64,000 bases of DNA from Bog-1340 sp964513515. Its GTDB lineage: Bacteria > Patescibacteriota > Minisyncoccia > Phycocordibacterales > GWA1-40-21. Positions 6,760 to 13,770 of the stretch are shown here, one piece after another. A program made the translations under genes and the position numbers. Where the stretch lies: contig CAZEMP010000001.1 of NCBI GenBank assembly GCA_964513515.1, forward strand, positions 62,001-126,000. Reading direction: 5' to 3'. Positions within the stretch are counted from its first letter, which is position 1. Each line of letters starts with the position of its first letter. Below the pieces are notes generated by a model, which did not search any database, was not told where the DNA came from, and saw only the letters and a program-made list of their open reading frames with translations.

Positions 6760-7017
6760 TTAAGACTTCAATTTTTTAGAAACGTCAGTAAAAACTTTAA
6801 CGGGTATACTTATAATCTTGCTTGGAGAGTGATGACCGTTCACTATCCGTACACTTCCATTATACACCTTAAAATAGTCCCGCACTAGCGCAATCACTTT
6901 CTTATTTGCCTGATTTCTTTCCGCAGATTCTTTAACAGAAATAGTAAATTGATCTTTGCCTTTTTTAACAATTTTCTCAAATTTAGCGTCTGTAGTAACT
7001 TTTACTTTTATATACAT
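6760..7017 (-). CDS. DUF167 family protein
   Basis: Small basic protein of the YggU/DUF167 family. It opens MYIKVKVTTDAKFEKI and contains SAERNQANKKVIALVRDYFK, matching the family's characteristic G(K/R)AN-type helix, then VRIVNGHHSPSKII. The function is not established for the family. The frame opens at 7032, but that ATG overlaps a TATAAT -10 box. I therefore start at the ATG at 7017, which lies about six bases beyond the box, giving a probable leaderless message. Confidence 0.82.
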   Translation of the reverse strand: MYIKVKVTTDAKFEKIVKKGKDQFTISVKESAERNQANKKVIALVRDYFKVYNGSVRIVNGHHSPSKIISIPVKVFTDVSKKLKS

Positions 7018-7046
7018 AAGTTTATTATACATTATCTATACAAATG

Positions 7047-7076
7047 CTTCACTTTTGCTTTTATATTTGCTATTAT
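7047..7076 (+). promoter_or_regulatory. Probable promoter of the tRNA-Asn region
   Basis: A TTCACT-like -35 box and TATTAT -10 box with 17-base spacing lie just upstream of the first tRNA-like fragment at 7085. It would drive a precursor containing the fragments and tRNA-Asn. Confidence 0.45.
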
Positions 7077-7084
7077 GCTCTGCA

Positions 7085-7300
7085 TATTCCGGAGTAGTTG
7101 AAAGACTGATATAAGAAGTCTTTCAAAGACGGAGCACGTCGGTGCGAGTCGGGGTCGCGAGATTTTTCAGTAGAAAAATACTTGTGACCAGCGGTTCCGC
7201 TAGCACTCCGGGATTTGAATGTTAATACATTCCGGAGTAGCTCAGCGGTAGAGTGAGCGTAGGGTTGGGACCCGACGCGCAAGACCTTGAATGTTTTGTA
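7085..7300 (+). repeat. Two upstream fragments of the tRNA-Asn 5' half, with inserted hairpins
   Basis: ATTCCGGAGTAG recurs at 7086 and 7229 exactly as at the start of the intact tRNA (7404). The copy at 7229 retains the whole D-arm (GTAGCTCAGCGGTAGAG) and then diverges. The copy at 7086 diverges after GTAG into an 11-base stem-loop (TTGAAAGACT / AGTCTTTCAA), and ends 7200s with CTCCGGGA, a possible acceptor-stem partner. TTGAATGTT flanks the second copy on both sides (7216 and 7287). Further anticodon-arm-like sequence (ATCGC..GCGAT) lies near 7338. These are degenerate copies, not functional tRNAs. Confidence 0.65.
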
Positions 7301-7404
7301 ATCAAAATGTGAAAGGTGTACAGCCTCTGTAAGAGGATCGCCTGATTCAGCGATTGCTCAATAAATGTTATTAGGAAAGTATGAGAATTGAAACAATACA
7401 ATAT

Positions 7405-7476
7405 TCCGGAGTAGCTCAGCGGTAGAGCAATCGCCTGTTAAGCGATTGGTCACAGGTTCGATCCCTGTCTCCGGAG
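7405..7476 (+). tRNA. tRNA-Asn (anticodon GTT)
   Basis: Complete cloverleaf. Acceptor TCCGGAG / CTCCGGA, D-arm with AGCGGTAGA, anticodon stem ATCGC..GCGAT with loop CTGTTAA (anticodon GTT), T-arm ACAGGTTCGATCCCTGT, discriminator G. CCA is not encoded in full. It sits among fragments of itself on both sides and ends at a terminator 13 bases downstream. Confidence 0.95.
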
Positions 7477-7489
7477 CATAAAAATCATC

Positions 7490-7518
7490 AGACCCTTTTT
7501 TAGGGTCTTTTTGATTTT
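7490..7518 (+). terminator. Terminator after tRNA-Asn, core of a longer palindrome
   Basis: The stem AGACCC / GGGTCT (7490-7495, 7503-7508) with a T-loop is followed by TTTTTGATTTT. The palindrome extends outward: TCTCCGGAGCATAAAA (from 7468) is mirrored by TTTTATGCTCCGGAGA (ending 7530), so the tRNA acceptor end itself is part of the inverted repeat. Confidence 0.85.
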
Positions 7519-7520
7519 AT

Positions 7521-7657
7521 GCTCCGGAGAAGTAAGCAAATGATTTTGCTTACGTCAGGGATCGAAAACCTTTGATAGTTTTTTACGAGTTTTAACGAAG
7601 TAAAAAACAGAAAAGGTCTACTGTTCGTGTAACGAAAGATTCCCTGTCTCCGGAGCA
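7521..7657 (+). repeat. Inverted and direct copies of the tRNA-Asn 3' end, interrupted by hairpins
   Basis: 7521-7530 and 7556-7566 together are the reverse complement of the tRNA acceptor and T-arm. They are split by a perfect 10-base-pair hairpin (AGTAAGCAAA / TTTGCTTACT-like, 7531-7555). 7613-7657 is a direct copy of the T-arm and acceptor, with a 10-base insertion in the T-loop that itself forms TTCG/CGAA. The unit is bounded by the inverted repeat GCTCCGGAGA / TCTCCGGAGC. A further stem, GTTTTTTAC / GTAAAAAAC, lies between the two copies. Confidence 0.65.
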
Positions 7658-7664
7658 ATTAGAA

Positions 7665-7692
7665 CGCCACGAAAGTGGTTGTTTTTATTTGC
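7665..7692. terminator. Small intrinsic terminator
   Basis: A stem around CCAC-GAAA-GTGG (7667-7678) with a following T-run on the plus strand, between the tRNA region and the convergent gene at 7724. Confidence 0.5.
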
Positions 7693-7723
7693 CCTATATA
7701 TGTATTTTTATAACTAAAAACTA

Positions 7724-8128
7724 TTAGGATTTATTTGCTATATTCTGACCTTTTAATTCCTCCTGTTCTTTCTGCGCAATTAGTGTTTGCAACTTGGTTA
7801 TTTCAGAGCGTAAACTTTCTGGATCATAATCTGGATCATTTTTCTTTAATTTTTCACTATATTGTTCCATTATGTCACGTAATCTATGTATAGATGCACC
7901 CTCATAACTTAAACCAGCTTCCGAGTAAGTGAGGTTTTTACTTGTCTGTGGTTTCACTTCATTTTGAATAGTTTCGGAATTTATTGGTTTTTTATTAACT
8001 TTTTCATTTCCACTAAGAGACAGTGCACTCATAGAAGAAAGTGCAACAATTTTAGCGACTTTACTAGCTTTTCTCCAAATTGAATTCGATTCTTCACCAC
8101 TGTCCAGTTCTGGTTTAAATGTTTCCAT
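7724..8128 (-). CDS. Hypothetical protein with C-terminal coiled coil
   Basis: Not recognised. 134 residues: an acidic N-terminus (METFKPELDSGEE), a short moderately hydrophobic stretch at about 24-40 (ASKVAKIVALSSMSALSLS), and a polar linker. The last 60 residues are charged and helical (RDIMEQYSEKLKKND and LRSEITKLQTLIAQKEQEE). It might be an anchored or secreted coiled-coil protein, but the hydrophobic stretch is marginal. Codon use is AT-rich like the core. Monocistronic. Confidence 0.75.
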   Translation of the reverse strand: METFKPELDSGEESNSIWRKASKVAKIVALSSMSALSLSGNEKVNKKPINSETIQNEVKPQTSKNLTYSEAGLSYEGASIHRLRDIMEQYSEKLKKNDPDYDPESLRSEITKLQTLIAQKEQEELKGQNIANKS

Positions 8129-8218
8129 ATTATTTAATTATTAACTTGTAACAAATCAATTATACTATTTTAGTACTTTTACACAACAATAGCTTTAAAG
8201 ATGTGCTAAAATAAATTT

Positions 8219-8662
8219 ATGCAAATTAAAGAGCTTGGACATGTTGTTTTATATGTGAGAAATCTGAAAGAATCAGCTGATTTTTACCGAAATACTTTAG
8301 GCTTTAATGAGATATTCAGAAAATGGCCTGCAGCTGCTTTTTCTTCTGGAAGAACACATCATGAACTCTTACTTATAGAAGTAGGGGGAAATATTAAAAA
8401 GGAAAAATACCCTACACCAGGTCTTTATCATATTGGCTTTAAAATTGGTGATGGTCATGAATCTATAGAAAAAACATGGAAAGAACTCAATAAAAAAGGA
8501 GTCAAAATCATTGGGTCTTCTGATCATACAGTTACACACAGTATTTATATATTAGACCCAGACGGAAATGAATTGGAACTCTATGCAGACGTAAGTGATG
8601 AATGGAAAAATAATCCTCAAGCTATAATGGCTCCAACAAAATCTCTTCGATTAGGAATATAA
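8219..8662 (+). CDS. Glyoxalase/VOC family protein
   Basis: A single vicinal-oxygen-chelate domain of 147 residues built from two beta-alpha-beta-beta-beta units: LGHVVLYVRNLKESADFYRN with the first metal histidine, THHELLLIE, LYHIGFKI with the second histidine, and DPDGNELELYAD with the terminal glutamate ligand. Such proteins include methylglyoxal lyases and dioxygenases; the substrate cannot be told from sequence. It sits two bases upstream of the HAD phosphatase gene and is probably co-transcribed with it, which may suggest metabolite repair. Confidence 0.88.
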   Translation: MQIKELGHVVLYVRNLKESADFYRNTLGFNEIFRKWPAAAFSSGRTHHELLLIEVGGNIKKEKYPTPGLYHIGFKIGDGHESIEKTWKELNKKGVKIIGSSDHTVTHSIYILDPDGNELELYADVSDEWKNNPQAIMAPTKSLRLGI

Positions 8663-8664
8663 AA

Positions 8665-9261
8665 ATGAAAACTAATATTATTTTTGATTTTGATGGTGTA
8701 ATGGCAGATTCATTTGAAGCTGCATTTTCTGTAGCTAAACTTCAATGGCCAAATATTACTCGTAAAGAATACGGCGATTTATTTATGGGTAATTACTATG
8801 ATTCTTTAAGTAAGATAACTACACCTCTGATTCTGGTAGACTTTGATGAAGAATATGGAAAGAGAGAAAAACCTATCGTAGAAGGAATAAAAGATGTAAT
8901 TCTAAATTTACATAAAAAACATAAACTTTATATTATCTCATCATCTCATACAGGAAGAATAAAGTCGTGGTTAGAAAAATATAGTTTAGCAAACATATTT
9001 GATGAAATTCTTGGTAAAGAAATTAAAAGTAAAGTTGAAAAAATAAAAAAACTAAAAGAAAAAAACAAACCTAATGATAGGTATGTTTTTATCACTGATA
9101 CCGTCGGAGATATTTTAGAAGCAGAGATTGCGGGTATACCAAAAGAAAATATTATAGCTGTTACTTGGGGTTTTCATGATAAAAATGAGTTAAAAAAATA
9201 CAGTAAAAACATTGTTAACAACCCTGAGGAAATAATCAACTTTATTTCTAAAGTTACATAG
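8665..9261 (+). CDS. HAD-superfamily hydrolase, phosphoglycolate phosphatase-like
   Basis: 198 residues. Motif I is FDFDGVMADSF with the nucleophile and acid aspartates, motif II is YIISSSHTGR (serine), the motif III lysine lies in the EIKSKVEKIKKLKE region, and motif IV is FITDTVGDILEAEIAG. A small helical cap lies between motifs I and II. A small-molecule phosphatase; the substrate is unknown. Its start is two bases after the stop of the VOC gene. Confidence 0.86.
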   Translation: MKTNIIFDFDGVMADSFEAAFSVAKLQWPNITRKEYGDLFMGNYYDSLSKITTPLILVDFDEEYGKREKPIVEGIKDVILNLHKKHKLYIISSSHTGRIKSWLEKYSLANIFDEILGKEIKSKVEKIKKLKEKNKPNDRYVFITDTVGDILEAEIAGIPKENIIAVTWGFHDKNELKKYSKNIVNNPEEIINFISKVT

Positions 9262-9262
9262 A

Positions 9263-9291
9263 TTGACATCTAATGTAATATATAGTATAAT
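9263..9291 (+). promoter_or_regulatory. Promoter of the cassette at 9327
   Basis: TTGACA (9263-9268), a 17-base spacer, TATAAT (9286-9291): both boxes match consensus. A short leader contains AGGAGG at 9316-9321. Confidence 0.92.
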
Positions 9292-9326
9292 TGTAATGCG
9301 TTACAAATTGGGCATAGGAGGCTCAT

Positions 9327-9599
9327 ATGGAACAGTTGATTGTTCTTTTAGTCTTAATAAGTGGGATCTGTATGATCCTCGGTGGGCCAAAGCTTGCGGA
9401 GAGATTTCATCAATGGGTGTTCAGAACGTTCATTGAAGCACCCGCCCGATGGATCCTTAGACGGCTCTCTAGATTAGCAAGGAGATCTATCCGCTATCTA
9501 ACTGCGCACCTCACAAGTCTATTCTACCGATTCGCTCGGTGGACTGGACAGATGTTTGTTCTTCTAATGCGTAACATTTGGGTCAGATTAACAAGCTGA
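9327..9599 (+). CDS. Arginine-rich amphipathic membrane protein (cassette)
   Basis: Not recognised. 90 residues: one N-terminal membrane segment (LIVLLVLISGICMILGG, 4-20), then repeated amphipathic helices with regular arginine and aromatic spacing (FRTFIEAPARWILRRLSRLA, RFARWTGQMFVLLMRNIW). Strongly cationic. AGGAGG stands five bases before the ATG. GC-richer than its neighbours, with its own consensus promoter and terminator. It could lie flat on the membrane or bind RNA or phospholipid. A small toxin or antimicrobial-like peptide is possible but unproven. Confidence 0.85.
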   Translation: MEQLIVLLVLISGICMILGGPKLAERFHQWVFRTFIEAPARWILRRLSRLARRSIRYLTAHLTSLFYRFARWTGQMFVLLMRNIWVRLTS

Positions 9600-9612
9600 C
9601 TCATTACGCAGA

Positions 9613-9648
9613 AGCCCCCGACACGTGTCGGGGGCTCTTCGTTTATTA
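9613..9648 (+). terminator. Intrinsic terminator of the cassette at 9327
   Basis: The perfect palindrome AGCCCCCGACAC / GTGTCGGGGGCT (9613-9636) is followed by CTTCGTTTATT. A minor inverted repeat, TGCGTAA / TTACGCA, spans the end of the gene just upstream. Confidence 0.9.
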
Positions 9649-9696
9649 TTTAATAAATCTAGATATTTACAAAATTTTCAAATAAAAACATAGTAT

Positions 9697-11745
9697 TTAA
9701 ATAGGCAGATAAACACTAAAAGTAGTTCCTTGACCCACACTGGATGAAAACTCTATTTTACCATTTGCTTCCTCAACTAGTTTTTTTACTATATACAATC
9801 CTAATCCTGTTCCCTGAACACCCTCTCTTTCATTGATTCTTGAATATGAACTAAAAAGTTTCTCCTTATCCTTTTCTGCAATACCGATCCCATCATCTTT
9901 TATATTTGTTTTTAAAAAATTATCTGCAATTTCATGAGTGACTATAATCCGACCCTTTTCCTTGTTATATTTTATTGCATTAGTAAATAGATTACTAAAA
10001 ATTTCATATAAATGATCTGAACTAGAAACTGTAACTAAAGGTAAGTTTGACTCGGGCGAATATTCATAAGTAATTTTTTTTGTTTGTGCTAATGGTTTGA
10101 GATTTTTCATTGTCTCATTAATTACTTCAGATAATGATATTTTTTTAGAAGAAGTTCCTAAAGTTTTAGATTTTGCTGAAGTTAATAAATCATTGATCAT
10201 TTTTAACATTTGTTTTGTTGCACTATTTAGGAGATCATACACCTCTTTTGTATCTTTATTTAAAGAAAATAATTTAGCCGTATTTTGTTCAGATAAAATA
10301 GAAGATATAACGGTAATTGGCGACCTAAGATCGTGCACTATTCTATAAGTAAAATCTTCTTTGATTTTTTCTAACTGAATTTCTTTTGACATATCACGAA
10401 AGACTATGATACAACCAATAACTTGACCGCTTCTATCAAATATCGGAGAGGCACTATCACCAACTTGTACCTCTGTACCATCCTTTCTAATGAGAATGGT
10501 ATGGTTTTCCATGGATCTAACTTTCCCATGTAACATCGCCTCTTCTATAAATGAAATGTTTTCTTTTTTGCTACTTACGTTTATAAATTTAACAATTTCT
10601 TTGAAAGGCCTACCTATAGCTTCTTCGGCATTCCAACCAGTAAGATTATTCGCGGCTTTATTCCATAGAGTAATATTCCAATAACGATCTATCGCAAAGA
10701 CCCCATCACCAATACTATTTAAAAAAACTTTTTCTCTCTGACTTAATAAACTTAGCGTTCTAATAAAAACTAAAATAAAATAACCTAAAATAGAAGTAAA
10801 AAATAAAATTATACTATAAGTGATAATAAGATTGGATAAATTTTTTTCACGAAATGAAAAAGCGTTAGTAGCTGATTGTTGCACAATTGCTCCCCACCCA
10901 TATTTCTCAACTGGTTGATAGGCACTAAGATTTTCTTCTTTTTCTATTTGATTATATAAATTTTCAACTCCGCTTTCTCCATTAAGAACCTTTTTTACTA
11001 TTGATATTTCAGAAAAATTAACAACATCGTCCAGTGAAGAGAGTTTTGGATGTCCAGCAACATTACCATCCCTATCGACAAAATAAATAAAACTACCACT
11101 GTCTACTTCAATATCACGTATCCAATCAAGAACGGAGTCAAGTTTTATAGTAAAAAGAAGTATGCCTAAAATATTTTTTTCAGATTTTTGTATGCGGTCC
11201 AGCGTTATTGGAATCGCGACCGATACTATATTGTAGCTAGGCGCAGCTGATCTTTTAAAGACTCCGGAGACATATGGTTTCCATTCTTTACTCACACCTT
11301 TATAGTAATCACGGTATGCATAATTTATACCAACGACTTCCGGAATTGAGGGTGAAATTGCCATAATCGTACCTTCCGGATTAAAAATGACTACATTGTC
11401 TATATATGAATAATCCTTCGGTACATTATCAAATAGTTTTACCGCTTCATCCCATTTACCCGATTGAATAAGTTTTTTAAACTCTTCTTTATTTGAAAAA
11501 AATACACCTAGATTTATTATATAATCAAATTTTTCTTGCAACGAGGTTGCTGACATAATCGCTAGATGTTTACTTCTAGATAATGTAAGGTTAGTAAGAT
11601 GTTTTTTTAATATATTGTAGTTTAAATAACCAAATATCAATATGGGTATTATAATTACAAAAAAAATCAAAAGTGTGATAAAACGTCCTATTGCACTTGA
11701 TTTAAAGAATAATTGAATAAATTTTTCTGATATATTTTTAAACAT
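9697..11745 (-). CDS. Sensor histidine kinase (dCache-PAS-HisKA-HATPase), orphan
   Basis: 682 residues. Membrane segments at about 22-41 and 306-328 enclose an extracytoplasmic dCache-like sensor (about 50-300). There is no clear HAMP. A PAS domain (340-450) precedes the HisKA helix with phospho-acceptor His471 (RIVHDLRSP). The ATPase has an N box with NAIKYN (about 590), G1 DDGIGIA and G2 GTGLGLYIVK. All catalytic elements are present. No response regulator gene lies nearby, so the partner is elsewhere. No Shine-Dalgarno site. Likely senses a small extracellular ligand. Confidence 0.94.
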   Translation of the reverse strand: MFKNISEKFIQLFFKSSAIGRFITLLIFFVIIIPILIFGYLNYNILKKHLTNLTLSRSKHLAIMSATSLQEKFDYIINLGVFFSNKEEFKKLIQSGKWDEAVKLFDNVPKDYSYIDNVVIFNPEGTIMAISPSIPEVVGINYAYRDYYKGVSKEWKPYVSGVFKRSAAPSYNIVSVAIPITLDRIQKSEKNILGILLFTIKLDSVLDWIRDIEVDSGSFIYFVDRDGNVAGHPKLSSLDDVVNFSEISIVKKVLNGESGVENLYNQIEKEENLSAYQPVEKYGWGAIVQQSATNAFSFREKNLSNLIITYSIILFFTSILGYFILVFIRTLSLLSQREKVFLNSIGDGVFAIDRYWNITLWNKAANNLTGWNAEEAIGRPFKEIVKFINVSSKKENISFIEEAMLHGKVRSMENHTILIRKDGTEVQVGDSASPIFDRSGQVIGCIIVFRDMSKEIQLEKIKEDFTYRIVHDLRSPITVISSILSEQNTAKLFSLNKDTKEVYDLLNSATKQMLKMINDLLTSAKSKTLGTSSKKISLSEVINETMKNLKPLAQTKKITYEYSPESNLPLVTVSSSDHLYEIFSNLFTNAIKYNKEKGRIIVTHEIADNFLKTNIKDDGIGIAEKDKEKLFSSYSRINEREGVQGTGLGLYIVKKLVEEANGKIEFSSSVGQGTTFSVYLPI

Positions 11746-11841
11746 ACTAATTCAAATATATTTGATATTATTAATATAATTATATATATTCTATTTTAAT
11801 TTATCAATATTTTAGAAAAATTTTAATAAATTTTATAATAT

Positions 11842-12213
11842 TTATTTAAAAAATAACTCTGGGTATTTACGAAAAACTGGAATGGAAGGGACAAGAAACA
11901 TTAAGAAGTGTAGAAACATAAATAAAAATACAAAAAACAAATTATAACCTTGCAAGAAATATTTCGTCTGTAATACTAGGGCGATAAAAGCAGACATCCC
12001 TATCGCCAGTCTTGTTGGATCTTTTATCCAATTTCTTAACACATAAACACCTACAAAGCCCCAGACTGTTGCGTATATAACTTTATTAGTAAAATATTCC
12101 ATTGGAACATAGAAACTTTCGTCTAAAGAATGAACTATATAATCTATAAAAGTAGCGACAAGAACTATTGTTAACATTAATCCTATTTGTTTTAAAATAT
12201 TTTCTTTTTTCAT
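11842..12213 (-). CDS. Small integral membrane protein
   Basis: Not recognised. 123 residues with four predicted membrane helices (about 8-28, 43-63, 72-92, 95-115) and short loops; the ends are basic. No catalytic motif is visible. It lies upstream of the histidine kinase gene on the same strand, with about 100 AT-rich bases between them, so joint transcription is possible. AT-rich codon use. Confidence 0.75.
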   Translation of the reverse strand: MKKENILKQIGLMLTIVLVATFIDYIVHSLDESFYVPMEYFTNKVIYATVWGFVGVYVLRNWIKDPTRLAIGMSAFIALVLQTKYFLQGYNLFFVFLFMFLHFLMFLVPSIPVFRKYPELFFK

Positions 12214-12279
12214 AAATATATTTTAACATTGATAATATAATTTAACAATTAATAATATAGTATTTAGTAACTTATAATA

Positions 12280-12307
12280 TTGACTCAATACTATTTTAAT
12301 ATAAGAT
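12280..12307 (+). promoter_or_regulatory. Promoter of the cassette at 12345
   Basis: TTGACT (12280-12285), a 16-base spacer, TAAGAT (12302-12307). Confidence 0.65.
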
Positions 12308-12344
12308 AAAATTTAGAAGCTCAAACCGTGGAGGATATCGCTCT

Positions 12345-12584
12345 ATGGCTAAAAGAGAAACTGCTATAGTTGGCAGAATTCTACAAAAAGGTGATTGTTT
12401 CTATATTTTTCCAAAAGAAGAATATAGTCACAATATGGACTACTACATCATCGTCTCTCATAAACAGATAAGGAAACTGAAAGTTGGTGACACCGTGATA
12501 TATGAGCCATACGGTGTAAATTTTGGTATTTTTGTCTCAAAATGGAGACGCTCCGTTTCTAGGAAGAAATCCCTGTCGCGTTGA
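12345..12584 (+). CDS. Small basic cassette protein, possible beta-barrel
   Basis: Not recognised. 79 residues, beta-rich: AIVGRILQKGDCFYIFPK, YYIIVSHKQIRKLKVGDTVIYEPYG, then a very basic tail (KWRRSVSRKKSLSR). The KVGDTVIYE step resembles an OB- or SH3-like small barrel, and the tail suggests nucleic-acid binding; both are inference. The start is preceded by GGAGG with the usual cassette spacing. Its terminator stem begins inside the last codons. Confidence 0.78.
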   Translation: MAKRETAIVGRILQKGDCFYIFPKEEYSHNMDYYIIVSHKQIRKLKVGDTVIYEPYGVNFGIFVSKWRRSVSRKKSLSR

Positions 12585-12600
12585 TGGGGGTTTTTTTATT
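12567..12600 (+). terminator. Intrinsic terminator of the cassette at 12345
   Basis: AAATCCC (12567-12573) pairs with GGGGGTTT (12586-12593), followed by a T-run. The stop codon lies in the loop. Confidence 0.65.
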
Positions 12601-12676
12601 TAAAATTTTGTTATTAGACAAAAATATACAACCATGTTATTTTTTAGTTGATTGTTCTCTAAAATTATTTAAACAC

Positions 12677-12685
12677 GGAGGTGAT
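12677..12685 (+). promoter_or_regulatory. Nine-base Shine-Dalgarno site GGAGGTGAT
   Basis: Nearly the full complement of the 16S 3' end, six bases (from GGAGG) before the ATG at 12688. Core genes in this window generally lack such sites. Confidence 0.8.
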
Positions 12686-12687
12686 AA

Positions 12688-12915
12688 ATGATGGAGCAAA
12701 ACGGTAAACGTGCCTCGGGGCAAGTAAAATCTGGAGAATGGCTCGTCATAGTAGAGTCAAAGAAAGGACGACATTCTTGCGGAAAAAAAATTCTTTTTAA
12801 GAAAGTCATTCACCTCATCTGGGATCATACCCTGCGCTTCACAGGAAAAAGAAGGGGGGAAACGGTCGTAGTTCCCTTTTGTCCTAAATGTGAGCGCGAG
12901 CCGAGATCAGACTAA
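12688..12915 (+). CDS. Small basic cassette protein with C...CxxC
   Basis: Not recognised. 75 residues: ASGQVKSGEWLVIVESKKGRHSCGKKI, then a basic middle (FTGKRRGETVVVP), then FCPKCEREPRSD. Three cysteines, one isolated and one CxxC pair, might bind zinc in a small ribbon together with a histidine. A strong Shine-Dalgarno site precedes it. No near-consensus promoter is visible; TAGACA at about 12615 with TTATTT 16 bases later is the best candidate. Followed by an imperfect terminator. Confidence 0.78.
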   Translation: MMEQNGKRASGQVKSGEWLVIVESKKGRHSCGKKILFKKVIHLIWDHTLRFTGKRRGETVVVPFCPKCEREPRSD

Positions 12916-12931
12916 TATCGGCACATGAGAT

Positions 12932-12978
12932 AAAACCTTATCTAAAAAGCTTCTGCGCTTTTATGGGTAGGGTTTTTT
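12932..12978 (+). terminator. Imperfect intrinsic terminator
   Basis: A long stem with bulges: AAAACCTTATC / GGGTAGGGTTTT with inner AAAAGC / GCTTTT, ending in TTTTTT. Confidence 0.6.
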
Positions 12979-13025
12979 AGTTTTAACATTAATAATTAAA
13001 AGTTTTCTATGTTACAATATTGAAT

Positions 13026-13529
13026 ATGTTTTTTAGATCAATATCTGTGTCTTATTTTAGAAATTTTATTTTTGGAGTAGAAGATAGCTTGGTGTCTACA
13101 GTGGGTCTTTTGTCAGGAATAGCGGTTGCAAATGTACCAAAATCAACTATTTTGCTAACAGGAGTAGTTTTGATTTTTGTTGAGGCTATATCTATGTCAG
13201 CTGGCAGTTTCCTTTCTGAATCTTCAGTAGATGAATATACAAGCCATACTGAAAAAATAACAAGAAGTAGTATTGTTTCTAGTTTGGTTATGTTTTTTTC
13301 ATATTTCTTGTCTGGTTTTATTGTACTATTGCCCTATTTACTTTTACCAGTTTCTGAAGCGCTTGTAGCATCTATATTTTTATCAATAATTGCATTATTT
13401 ATTCTTGGTGTAGTTGGCGCTGAAGTTTCAAGAACGAGAATTATAAAAAATGGTTTCAAAATGGTTATTGTTGGAGGGGTAGCTATACTTGTCGGTATAA
13501 TCGCTGGTAACTGGTTATCTGGATTTTAA
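13026..13529 (+). CDS. VIT1/CCC1 family membrane protein, truncated type
   Basis: 168 residues with four to five membrane helices. The N-terminal NFIFGVEDSLVSTVGLLSGI matches the first-helix signature of vacuolar iron transporter (VIT/CCC1/DUF125) proteins (GxxDGLVT-like). The mid-region EAISMSAGSFLSESS matches the second signature (MAxGEYxS). The long cytoplasmic metal-binding domain of VIT1 is missing. Divalent metal export or storage is likely from the family but unproven. The ATG at 13026 lies seven bases after the extended -10 TGTTACAAT, so the message looks leaderless; a TTG at 13020 is in frame but inside that spacing. Confidence 0.82.
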   Translation: MFFRSISVSYFRNFIFGVEDSLVSTVGLLSGIAVANVPKSTILLTGVVLIFVEAISMSAGSFLSESSVDEYTSHTEKITRSSIVSSLVMFFSYFLSGFIVLLPYLLLPVSEALVASIFLSIIALFILGVVGAEVSRTRIIKNGFKMVIVGGVAILVGIIAGNWLSGF

Positions 13530-13540
13530 ACTATTAAATA

Positions 13541-13738
13541 GTGGTGAATTTAATAAAATTTATTAAAAAATATAGTCACGATAAACCAATAACTAGAAAA
13601 ATAATTGGGGTTATTTTAATGATTGTAGGTTTAATAGCTCTTGTGACTCCATTAACCCCTGGCTCTTGGTTATTTCTTATTGGTTTTGAGTTATTAGGAT
13701 TAAGAGTTTTATTTTTTCCTAAAAATAAGAAAGTTTAG
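13541..13738 (+). CDS. Small two-helix membrane protein, PGPGW-like
   Basis: 65 residues, basic N-terminus (FIKKYSHDKPITRK) and a helical hairpin, IIGVILMIVGLIALV and PGSWLFLIGFELLGLRVLFF. The turn TPLTPGSW between the helices resembles the PGPGW small membrane protein family. Start GTG at 13541 or 13544. It lies 12 bases after the VIT-like gene and is probably co-transcribed. Function unknown. Confidence 0.75.
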   Translation: MVNLIKFIKKYSHDKPITRKIIGVILMIVGLIALVTPLTPGSWLFLIGFELLGLRVLFFPKNKKV

Positions 13739-13770
13739 TATAGTGTTACATTAATAAAATTTATATAAAT

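Noticed and set aside
7073..7282. A 69-residue minus-strand frame over the tRNA fragments
   Set aside because: It consists of tRNA-like sequence and shows no protein features.
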